A DNA stretch of 40,747 bases from positions 1-40,747 of the forward strand of contig JAIXLP010000084.1 of the NCBI GenBank assembly GCA_026954015.1, in the 5' to 3' direction. Shown piece after piece: positions 33,994-40,747 of the stretch; within the stretch, counting starts at the first letter, position 1, and the number at the start of each line of letters is the position of its first letter. The notes beneath the pieces were generated by a model. It made no database searches. It was not told the DNA's origin and was given only the letters and a program-made list of their open reading frames with translations. Made by a program: the position numbers and the translations under genes. The stretch is from Burkholderiales bacterium (GTDB taxonomy: Bacteria > Pseudomonadota > Gammaproteobacteria > Burkholderiales > Burkholderiaceae_C).

Positions 33994-35013
33994 ATGAGCG
34001 CACGCGTGCGGCGCAGCTGGCAGCGGCGCGGCGCGCCTGCCTGGCTGCTCTGGCCGCTCTCCGTGCTGTACGGCGCGCTGGTTGCCGTGCGGCGCGCGCT
34101 CTACCACCACGGCGTGCTGCGCGGCGAGCGCCTGCCCGTGCCCGTCATCGTCGTGGGCAACGTGGTGGCGGGCGGCGCGGGCAAGACGCCGGTGACGCTT
34201 GCGCTGCTGGCGCACCTGCAGCGTCAGGGCTGGCATCCTGCGGTTATTTCGCGCGGCTATGGCCGCAGGACGACGGACGGGCGCGCGGTGCGGCCCGACA
34301 GCGGCGCGCGCGAGGTGGGCGACGAGCCGCTGCTCATCGCGCGTCGCGGCGGCGTGCCGGTCTTCGTCGACCGCGACCGCGCGCGCGCGGGCCGCGCGCT
34401 GCTGGCCGCGCACCCTGAGGTGGACATCGTGGTCTGCGACGACGGCCTGCAGCACCTGGCGCTCGCGCGCGATCTGGAACTGTGCGTGTTCAACGAGCAG
34501 GGGGTGGGCAACGGCTGGCTGCTGCCGGCCGGGCCGCTGCGCGAGCCCTGGCCGCGCGCGGTCGATGCGGTGCTCTACCAGGGCGATGCGCCACGCGCGG
34601 GCGCCGCCCCGACCTTTGCGCTCACGCGGGCGCTTGCCGATGAGGCGCTGGACGCGACGGGCCAGACCACGCCGCTCACCGCGCTCGGCGCGGCGCCGCT
34701 CGTGGCACTCGCGGGCACGGCACGCCCCGAGGAGTTCTTTGCCATGCTGCGCGCGCGCGGCCTGCACCCCGCGCGCGAGGTGGCACTGCCCGATCACTAC
34801 GATTTTGATGGCTGGAAGCGCCCGCCAGACAAGCGCGAACGCATCATTTGTACCGAAAAAGACGCGGTCAAGCTCTGGCCGCGCCACCCCGACGTGCTCG
34901 CCGTGGCGCTGCAGGTGCGGATCGCGCCGGCGTTCTACCGCTGGCTGGACACGCGCCTGGCCTCGCTATCATCGACGTCAGCTGGAGAGCCGCATGGACC
35001 CGAAACTGCTTGA
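33994..35013 (+). CDS. lpxK: Tetraacyldisaccharide 4'-kinase
   Basis: Phosphorylates the 4' position of the lipid A precursor at the inner membrane. The protein is 339 residues. An N-terminal membrane-associated helix ([18 protein letters not shown]) is followed by Walker A GGAGKTP (60-66), [36 protein letters not shown] and LPDHYDF. The C-terminus overlaps the Trm112-like gene by 20 nt. Its role agrees with the downstream kdsB (KDO activation). Confidence 0.95.
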   Translation: MSARVRRSWQRRGAPAWLLWPLSVLYGALVAVRRALYHHGVLRGERLPVPVIVVGNVVAGGAGKTPVTLALLAHLQRQGWHPAVISRGYGRRTTDGRAVRPDSGAREVGDEPLLIARRGGVPVFVDRDRARAGRALLAAHPEVDIVVCDDGLQHLALARDLELCVFNEQGVGNGWLLPAGPLREPWPRAVDAVLYQGDAPRAGAAPTFALTRALADEALDATGQTTPLTALGAAPLVALAGTARPEEFFAMLRARGLHPAREVALPDHYDFDGWKRPPDKRERIICTEKDAVKLWPRHPDVLAVALQVRIAPAFYRWLDTRLASLSSTSAGEPHGPETA

Positions 35014-35182
35014 ACTGCTCGTGTGCCCCGTCACCAAGGGGCCGCTGGTCTACGACCGCGCGCGCCAGGAACTCGTCTCGCACAGCGCGCGCCTGGCCTA
35101 CCCGGTGCGCGACGGCGTCCCCATCCTGCTCGAAAACGAGGCGCGCACGTTGACCGACGAGGAACTGGAAGCCCCACGGTGA
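34994..35182 (+). CDS. Trm112/YcaR-family small protein
   Basis: 62 residues: [20 protein letters not shown], then [21 protein letters not shown], the YcaR/Trm112 pattern found between lpxK and kdsB in many proteobacteria. Only one cysteine is left (C11); the family's C-x2-C and second pair, which bind zinc in other members, are absent, so zinc binding is unlikely here. It may act as a small partner or stabiliser, as Trm112 does for methyltransferases (inference). ATG 34994 follows GGAGAG and overlaps lpxK; its stop overlaps the kdsB GTG. Confidence 0.88.
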   Translation: MDPKLLELLVCPVTKGPLVYDRARQELVSHSARLAYPVRDGVPILLENEARTLTDEELEAPR

Positions 35183-35943
35183 GCACGCCGTTCACGGTAC
35201 TGATCCCGGCGCGGCTCGCGTCCACGCGGCTGCCGGGCAAACCGCTCGCCGACATCGCGGGCAAGCCCATGGTGGTGCGCGTGGCCGAGCGCGCGGCGGC
35301 CAGCGGCGCGGCGCGCGTCGTGGTGGCGGCAGATGCGCCCGGCATCGTCGACGCCTGCGCGCGCCACGGCGTCGAGGCGCTGCTCACGCGCGCCGACCAC
35401 GCCAGCGGCAGCGACCGCCTGGCCGAGGCCAGCACGCTGCTCGCGCTCGCGGACGACGCTCTCATCGTCAACGTGCAGGGCGACGAGCCGCTCATCGACC
35501 CGGCGCTCATCGCCGCCGTCGCCGATTTATTGCCCAATCAGCCGCTAGCGCGCATGGGAACGGCGGCGCACGCTATCACTACCGTAGAAGAATTCACCAA
35601 TCCCAACGTCGTGAAGGTGGTGGTGGACGCGCAGGGTCTGGCGCTCACCTTCTCGCGAGCGCCACTGCCCTGGTGGCGCGACGGGTTCGCAGGCGGCATC
35701 ACCGCGCTGCCCACGCAACCCGCGCCGCTGCGCCACATCGGCATCTACAGCTACCGCGCCGGTTTCCTGCGCGCGTTCGCGCGCATGGCGCCCGCGCCGC
35801 TGGAGCAGTGCGAGTCGCTCGAGCAACTGCGCGCGCTCTGGCACGGCGAGCGCATCGCGGTGCACCTGAGCGCGCAGGCACCGGGCGCCGGGGTGGATAC
35901 GCCGGCCGACCTCGAACGTGTGCGCCGGACGTACGCTCGGTAG
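35179..35943 (+). CDS. kdsB: 3-deoxy-manno-octulosonate cytidylyltransferase
   Basis: Activates KDO to CMP-KDO for lipopolysaccharide inner core synthesis (cytoplasm). The protein is 254 residues. Seen: [20 protein letters not shown] (about 5-24), [50 protein letters not shown] followed by APLPWWRD, and [19 protein letters not shown] 35179 overlaps the Trm112 stop (GTGA). A short segment at codons about 116-137 is less GC-rich and may carry a diverged palindromic repeat; the protein length there is normal. Confidence 0.95.
   Translation: MSTPFTVLIPARLASTRLPGKPLADIAGKPMVVRVAERAAASGAARVVVAADAPGIVDACARHGVEALLTRADHASGSDRLAEASTLLALADDALIVNVQGDEPLIDPALIAAVADLLPNQPLARMGTAAHAITTVEEFTNPNVVKVVVDAQGLALTFSRAPLPWWRDGFAGGITALPTQPAPLRHIGIYSYRAGFLRAFARMAPAPLEQCESLEQLRALWHGERIAVHLSAQAPGAGVDTPADLERVRRTYAR
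35525..35590 (+). repeat. Doubtful diverged copy of the palindromic repeat in kdsB (candidate E)
   Basis: The left part has CCGCTAGCGCG and the right part GCGCACGCTATCACTAC, which resemble the two arm types (..AGCGCT and GCGC..GCTATCA), in a local patch of lower GC. The alignment needs gaps and the protein has no extra residues. Weak. Confidence 0.3.
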
Positions 35944-36702
<759 letters not shown>

Positions 36703-36730
36703 GCCCACCCGCTCACCGCCATCTATGGAT

Positions 36731-36759
36731 ACGGGCCGGCGCGCAAGCGTGCGGCCCGT
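36731..36759. terminator. Hairpin between adk and the CAP-domain gene
   Basis: ACGGGCC (36731-36737) pairs with GGCCCGT (36753-36759), with inner GCGC / GCGT pairing and a GCAA-type loop. It is GC-rich and lacks a long T tract, and sits between two convergent genes, so it may act for both. Confidence 0.5.
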
Positions 36760-36765
36760 TGCCGT

Positions 36766-37401
36766 TCAGGGGCGCCCGAGGTCCAGCGTCCAGTAGTAGC
36801 GGTAGGTGGTGCTCGCGCCGTAGGCACAGGCGCCGCCCACATCGACGGCCTTGGCGTCCATCACGCTGTCGCAGTGGCCGGCTGTGCTTTCCAGCCACTG
36901 CTGGACGGCACTGGCCGCCGCGGCCCTGCCGGCCGCCACGTCCTCCGACAGGGGCGCGCCGGTGTACCCGGCGTCCCTGATGCGTTCGGTGAAAGTACTG
37001 CCGTCGCTGCCGGTGTGGCCCGCGAAGTTGTGGGCGACCATGTCGCGCGAGTGGCGCTCGGCCGCCTGCGCCAGCGCCGCATTCCACTTCAGCGGTGACA
37101 CCGCCGGCTTCTGCTTGCCGCTGCACAGCCTTGCCTGCGCTCGCGCGGCATTGAGCGCATCGAGCAACTGCTGCAGCTCCTGCGCATTTCCGCATGCCCC
37201 GGCAGCAGGCACCTGAGGCTGCTGAGGTTGCAGGGACTCCTCGGGTGTTGCCGGCGGTGGATGGACCGGCGCCATGGGTAATGCGGGTGGGTCCACCATC
37301 TGCAGCTCTGCGGCAGTGTCGTCGCCGCCTCCACCGCCGCAGGCGGCCAGAACCAGACAGGCCGCGGTCAACGCCGCGGCGGTGCGTAAACGTGTCGTCA
37401 T
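36766..37401 (-). CDS. CAP-domain (SCP/PR1-like) lipoprotein
   Basis: 211 residues, predicted to be lipid-anchored in the envelope. Signal peptide with lipobox LAAC, followed by a glycine run (GGGGGDD). A Pro-rich linker follows, to about residue 65. The CAP domain then has LQQLLDALNAARAQARLC, NAALAQAAERHSRDMVAHNF, the active-site-like HxxE-type residues with GSTFTERIRDAGY and SEDVAAG, and ends GHCDSVMDAKAVDVGGACAY. CAP proteins bind lipids or cleave peptides; the activity here is unknown. ATG 37401 is preceded by GGGAG. Convergent with adk. Confidence 0.85.
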   Translation of the reverse strand: MTTRLRTAAALTAACLVLAACGGGGGDDTAAELQMVDPPALPMAPVHPPPATPEESLQPQQPQVPAAGACGNAQELQQLLDALNAARAQARLCSGKQKPAVSPLKWNAALAQAAERHSRDMVAHNFAGHTGSDGSTFTERIRDAGYTGAPLSEDVAAGRAAAASAVQQWLESTAGHCDSVMDAKAVDVGGACAYGASTTYRYYWTLDLGRP

Positions 37402-37517
37402 GCGCTTGCGATCTCCCTCTGCGGGGAATCTAAGGCATGGGCAGCGCGGTAAACGTTGGGATAAGTAAGCTTTGTCAGGCCAGATACACGCTTGGGGCAA
37501 CGCTGAACAGGCTCTGG

Positions 37518-38477
37518 TCATGCCGCGCCCGGGGCCCTCGCCGCCTCCATGAGCTCCAGCATCAGGCTGATGCGCGCCTTCACGGGGCTGAGGCCTCGGG
37601 CATCGCGCCAGCGCGCACCGTCCGGCGCCTGCATGCGCCCGAGCGGGCAGCGCGTCGCCACGCGCACCGCCACCCCGGCCGCCTGGGCGCGCTCCAGCGC
37701 CTGCGCCAGCGCCTCATGCAGCGTGCCGTTGCCCGTCGCGGCGACGACGATGCCGCGCACGCCGCCCGCAACCATCCAGTCCACCACCGCGCCATCCGCG
37801 CCCGCGTGGCTCAGCACGATCTCCACCCGCGGCCAGGGCGCATCCGGCAGCCGCGCAGCCAGGGCCGCGTGGCGCGCAGTCCCGTCCCCGGCGGGCACGC
37901 GCGCCCAGCGTACCGCCCCCAGCTCCACCCAGCCCACGGGCCCCGCGTCGTTGGAGGCGAATGCGTCGAGCCGCAGCGGGTGCGCCTTCGTGACCTCGCG
38001 CGCCCCGTGCACCACGCCCGCGACCACGGCAAGCACACCGCGCGCCAGCGGATGCGCGGCAAGCGTCACGGCATCGAGCAAATTCTGCGGCCCGTCCGGC
38101 GCCAGCGCTGTCGCAGGGCGCATCGCGCAGGTGAGTACGACCGGCTTGCCCTGCCCCAGCAGCTCGTGCAGCACCCACGCGGTCTCCTCCAGCGTATCGG
38201 TGCCGTGCGTCACGACGATGCCGCCCACCTGCGGGTCACCCATCAAGGCGAGGCAGCGTTGCGCCAGGCGCTGCCACAGCACGGTCGTCATGTCCTTGCT
38301 GTCCACCTGCGCCACCTGTTCCAGCAGCAACCCGCCGGGCGCCGCCCGCGCCAGCGCCGGCACCTGCGCCACGAGCTGCTCCACGCCCAGTTGCGCGGCG
38401 GTATAGCCCGCGCCGCCCGCAGGGCCGACACCCGCGATCGTGCCGCCCGTGCCCAGGATTGCAATTTTCTTCGCCAT
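37518..38477 (-). CDS. Asparaginase (L-asparagine amidohydrolase, bacterial type)
   Basis: Hydrolyses asparagine to aspartate and ammonia. The protein is 319 residues, the usual length. Seen: the first catalytic threonine T13 in [13 protein letters not shown]60 in VDSKDM, the T90/D94 pair in [13 protein letters not shown], and [19 protein letters not shown]. No signal peptide, so a cytoplasmic form is expected. Divergent from lexA; one LexA box ends 21 bp from its start codon, and it has no obvious ribosome site. Confidence 0.93.
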   Translation of the reverse strand: MAKKIAILGTGGTIAGVGPAGGAGYTAAQLGVEQLVAQVPALARAAPGGLLLEQVAQVDSKDMTTVLWQRLAQRCLALMGDPQVGGIVVTHGTDTLEETAWVLHELLGQGKPVVLTCAMRPATALAPDGPQNLLDAVTLAAHPLARGVLAVVAGVVHGAREVTKAHPLRLDAFASNDAGPVGWVELGAVRWARVPAGDGTARHAALAARLPDAPWPRVEIVLSHAGADGAVVDWMVAGGVRGIVVAATGNGTLHEALAQALERAQAAGVAVRVATRCPLGRMQAPDGARWRDARGLSPVKARISLMLELMEAARAPGAA

Positions 38478-38497
38478 CGTACTTGTGTTCGCAAAAA

Positions 38498-38517
38498 AAC
38501 TGGTTGAAAATACAGTT
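38498..38517. promoter_or_regulatory. LexA box 1 (SOS box)
   Basis: CTG (38500-38502), a 10-bp spacer, then CAG (38513-38515), inside AACTGG...ACAGTT. It matches CTGT-N8-ACAG with one mismatch. It is closer to the asparaginase start (21 bp) than to lexA. Confidence 0.75.
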
Positions 38518-38536
38518 ACTGGTTTTTCCTACAGTA
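38517..38536. promoter_or_regulatory. LexA box 2 (SOS box)
   Basis: CTG (38519-38521), a 10-bp spacer, then CAG (38532-38534), inside TACTGG...ACAGTA. The centre is 19 bp from that of box 1, on nearly the same face of the helix at two turns, suggesting cooperative binding. It lies 33 bp before the lexA start. Confidence 0.8.
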
Positions 38537-38569
38537 TTGCAGCAACGCCCACCCATCGAGGAGCCTCGC

Positions 38570-39247
38570 ATGCCGGATCCAGCCAAGCTCACCGCCCGTC
38601 AACAACAGATACTCGACCTCATCGCCCGGACGATGGCGCGCACCGGCGCGCCTCCCACACGCGCCGAGATCGCGGCCGAGCTGGGCTTCAAGTCGGCCAA
38701 CGCCGCCGAGGAGCACCTGCGGGCACTCGCCCGCAAGGGCGCCATTGAACTCGTGAGCGGCACCTCGCGCGGCATCCGGCTGCGCGGCGGCGCCAGCCAG
38801 CGCCCAGGCCGCGGCGCGCGCGCCACGCAGTTCAGCCTGCCGATCCCGGGGCTTGCACAGCTCACGCTGCCGCTCATCGGTCGCGTCGCCGCCGGCTCGC
38901 CGATTCTCGCGCAGGAGCACGTCGACCAGAGCTACACCATCGAGAGTTCGCTGTTCCAGCACAAGCCCGATTACCTGCTCAAGGTGCGCGGCATGTCCAT
39001 GCGCGACGCGGGCATCATGGACGGCGACCTGCTCGCCGTGCAGGCCACGCGCGAGGCGCGCAGCGGCCAGATCGTCGTCGCGCGGCTGGGCGACGAGGTC
39101 ACCGTCAAGCGCCTGCGCCGCGCCGAGGGGCACATCGAGCTGCTGCCCGAAAACCCCGACTATCCCGTCATCCGGGTCGAACCGGGCGAGCCCTTCGAGA
39201 TCGAGGGCCTCGCGGTCGGCCTGATCCGCAACACCATGCTCATGTAG
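38570..39247 (+). CDS. lexA: LexA repressor
   Basis: The SOS repressor, which cleaves itself when stimulated by RecA-ssDNA filament. The protein is 225 residues. An N-terminal winged helix ([20 protein letters not shown], then [26 protein letters not shown]) contacts the box. The cleavage site is A108-G109 (VAAGSP), and the catalytic dyad is S143 (GMSMRD) and K180 (EVTVKR). The region of residues 74-86 is an Arg/Gly-rich linker. ATG 38570 has GAGGAG upstream. Two LexA boxes precede it, so it is autoregulated. Confidence 0.97.
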   Translation: MPDPAKLTARQQQILDLIARTMARTGAPPTRAEIAAELGFKSANAAEEHLRALARKGAIELVSGTSRGIRLRGGASQRPGRGARATQFSLPIPGLAQLTLPLIGRVAAGSPILAQEHVDQSYTIESSLFQHKPDYLLKVRGMSMRDAGIMDGDLLAVQATREARSGQIVVARLGDEVTVKRLRRAEGHIELLPENPDYPVIRVEPGEPFEIEGLAVGLIRNTMLM

Positions 39248-39389
39248 CCATGCAGCACGGATCGCCGCCGCAGGTGGCGGGCGTCTGGCATGCCGCTGCC
39301 GCGGCATGCCAACCCTGCGGACGGGCGTTTCACTTGGCCAATCCTGCCTTGTGTTCCACCTTCATGCCTCGGCATTCCGGAGTCTTCAC

Positions 39390-39677
39390 ATGGGATTCGC
39401 CCTCTTCGCTCTCTCCCGCATCACCCGGCCCCTGCGCCACCGCTCGCCGGCACCGGCCGGCCACTGCCGCGCCCGCGCCACCCAGCACGGGCACAAGGTT
39501 GCCACGCCAGCCCAGGCCATCAGCCCACCCGGCCCGGCGGCCATCGCCCCGACACCCACCCCACGCCCGCTGCGCGTGGTCCTCAACCGCCACGACGGCG
39601 GCACCTTCCGTCTTGTCATCTGCGGCCGCATGGCCGACGTGTGCGCGGAGCTCGATCGGCTCGCGCTGCTGCATTAG
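39390..39677 (+). CDS. Small protein, unknown function
   Basis: 95 residues. The N-terminal two thirds are low-complexity (Ala/Pro/His/Arg-rich). The C-terminal stretch RPLRVVLNRHDGGTFRLVIC, then GRMADVCAELDRLALLH, looks like a compact alpha/beta domain and is the only part with real protein character. CCGGAG lies about 7 nt upstream of ATG 39390. I do not recognise the family. The high-GC surroundings make a spurious frame possible, though the ribosome site and C-terminal pattern argue for a gene. Confidence 0.5.
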   Translation: MGFALFALSRITRPLRHRSPAPAGHCRARATQHGHKVATPAQAISPPGPAAIAPTPTPRPLRVVLNRHDGGTFRLVICGRMADVCAELDRLALLH

Positions 39678-39772
39678 GGCTGCTCCCTGACAGGCGGGCA
39701 CTCTGCTACATTGATTTATCTGGCCAGTTCCCATCGGATGCGGGCCGTGTAGTTCCAGTTGAACGGCAAACG

Positions 39773-40135
39773 ATGTACTCCGCTTACGTGAACCTTGCCA
39801 AAGCCGCGACCGACATCGCGTTCGGATCGCCTTACGTCATGGGCGTGCGCATCAACGCGTTGATGACGCCCGGCGCCTCGCTCACCCGGCGGGGGCAAGC
39901 CGAGAACATTCGCATGGTCGCGGAGAAGCAGGCCGCTTTCTACGAGTCTGCGTGGGCCGCCGCCACCCAATTCCAGCTCGGGATGATGAATTTCTGGTTC
40001 GGTCTTGCAACGGGACGGTTGCCCAGAATGTCGGGCACCACGTTGGCGCGCGCAGCCCATCGAACGATCCGGCCGTATCAGAAACGGGTGACAGCCAACT
40101 CGCGGCGTCTGAAACGGGGCCGCATGACCGGCTGA
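39773..40135 (+). CDS. Hypothetical protein, amphipathic helical (phasin-like in character)
   Basis: 120 residues, largely helical: LAKAATDIAFGSPYVMGVRI, ASLTRRGQAENIRMVAEKQA and AFYESAWAAATQFQLGMMNF, then a basic C-terminus (HRTIRPYQKRVTANSRRLKRG). The repeated amphipathic helices and the AFYESAWAAATQ segment resemble small phasin-like granule proteins, but I cannot confirm membership. Codon use and lower local GC than neighbours suggest a real gene. TACATT with TTTATC upstream (about 39706-39720) may form its promoter. It converges on hrpA, with 6 bp between stops. Confidence 0.65.
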   Translation: MYSAYVNLAKAATDIAFGSPYVMGVRINALMTPGASLTRRGQAENIRMVAEKQAAFYESAWAAATQFQLGMMNFWFGLATGRLPRMSGTTLARAAHRTIRPYQKRVTANSRRLKRGRMTG

Positions 40136-40141
40136 TGCCGG

Positions 40142-40747
40142 CTACCGCACCAACTGCGCCCACACCTTGTCCAGCCGCCTGCTGCTCACCGGATACGGCG
40201 TGCGCAGCTCCTGCGCGAACAAGCTCACGCGCAGCTCCTGCAGCATCCAGCGGTATTCCTGCATGCGTGCGTCCTCCTGGCCCTTGCGCCCGGCCAGCAG
40301 CCGCCAGTAGCGCTGCTCCAGCGGCTGCAGCTCCTTGGTGCGGGCGGCGTCGCGCGCGGGGTCGGCGCGGAGCTTGTCCATGCGCACGGCGATCGCCTTC
40401 AGGTAGCGCGGGTAGTGGTGCAGCTGCACCCACGGCGTCTGCAGGAGGAACTGCCTAGGCATCAGGATTTGCAGCTGCTGGCCCGCGTCCTGCGCGGCCT
40501 CGGGGGCGTTTCTGGTGTCCTTGACCTTGCGCTGGGTGGCGGCGTATTCCTGCAGGATTTCGCCCGCCAGCCGCGCCACCTCGCTGGCGATCAGGGTCAG
40601 GCGCCCCCGCCCCTCCTGCACGCGCTGGCGGAACGACGCCTCGTCCGTGGGCAGCGGCTCCTGCAGGAAGGCGCGGTCCATGGCCACGTCGATGATCTGC
40701 GCGCGCAGCTCTTCCTGCGTGCCCAGCGGCATGTAGGCCACGGCCAT
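40142..40747 (-). CDS. hrpA: ATP-dependent RNA helicase HrpA, C-terminal part
   Basis: The 3' end of a large gene that continues beyond the window; 201 residues visible. The C-terminal DUF3418 domain of HrpA is recognisable: MAVAYMPLGTQEELRAQIID, then ILMPRQFLLQTPWVQLHHYPRYLKAI and the closing EYRWMLQELRVSLFAQELRTPYPVSSRRLDKVW. HrpA acts on RNA and resolves collided ribosomes in E. coli. The helicase core is not in view, and the methionine at the window edge is internal. Confidence 0.9.
   Translation of the reverse strand: MAVAYMPLGTQEELRAQIIDVAMDRAFLQEPLPTDEASFRQRVQEGRGRLTLIASEVARLAGEILQEYAATQRKVKDTRNAPEAAQDAGQQLQILMPRQFLLQTPWVQLHHYPRYLKAIAVRMDKLRADPARDAARTKELQPLEQRYWRLLAGRKGQEDARMQEYRWMLQELRVSLFAQELRTPYPVSSRRLDKVWAQLVR

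Noticed and set aside
39687..39720. CTGACA as a -35 box for the 120-residue gene
   Set aside because: The spacing to the best -10 (TACATT) is only 14 bp; at 17 bp the -10 is poor.

Overview
The window is a high-GC stretch of ordinary chromosome from a betaproteobacterium, most likely a member of the Comamonadaceae. The reasons are the gene families (a Bug/TctC-type binding protein, a CaiB-type CoA transferase, a ferredoxin-reductase fusion of the glucoseen-reductase type, a monomeric isocitrate dehydrogenase) and a degenerate palindromic repeat of a type I recall from that family. I cannot name the genus from sequence alone. I recognise no phage, transposase, CRISPR array or secretion locus.

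Layout. Position 1-56 is the 3' portion of a tRNA-Leu(CAA). 112-5912 is mixed metabolism: a small winged-helix protein, a CoA transferase, two exported proteins of unknown function, an epimerase-like protein, an iron-sulfur flavin reductase and a Bug-family binding protein. 5995-9405 (minus) is a tightly overlapped run hda - HAD phosphatase - pcnB - folK. 9575-12191 carries purM, an AI-2E-type permease and a universal stress protein. 12193-14615 (minus) is murJ plus a SirB1-like protein, with rpsT divergent. 15638-17766 is argD-argF, followed by three small minus-strand genes. 18945-22056 holds two unrelated fumarases (class II fumC and class I iron-sulfur fumA) back to back. 22142-27981 (minus) is a full suf operon (sufB-C-D-S-U-T) under a perfect 39-bp palindrome that matches the NsrR consensus layout. 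28129-32578 (minus) is icd, sodB and xseA. 32897-36702 is exbB-exbD-lpxK-Trm112-kdsB-adk (envelope and lipid A/KDO supply). 36766-40747 holds a CAP-domain lipoprotein, an asparaginase, lexA with two tandem SOS boxes, two small genes and the 3' end of hrpA.

How the genes relate. The 20-31 kb part is rich in oxygen- and NO-sensitive chemistry: an Fe-S fumarase beside its oxygen-stable substitute, the Fe-S assembly operon with a putative NO-responsive operator, and an Fe superoxide dismutase. Many neighbours overlap by 4 nt (ATGA or GTGA), which suggests translational coupling.

The most unusual signal is a family of about 50-95 bp imperfect palindromes, with six supportable copies and one doubtful one. 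Three or four of them lie at gene 3' ends. Two lie in frame inside essential-type genes (argF and xseA), one supplies the last codons and stop of folK, and a weak candidate sits in kdsB. I read this as a repeat family that also shapes protein sequence.

Only one gap exceeds 300 bases (32579-32896). It contains DnaA-box-like sequences and the likely exbB promoter.
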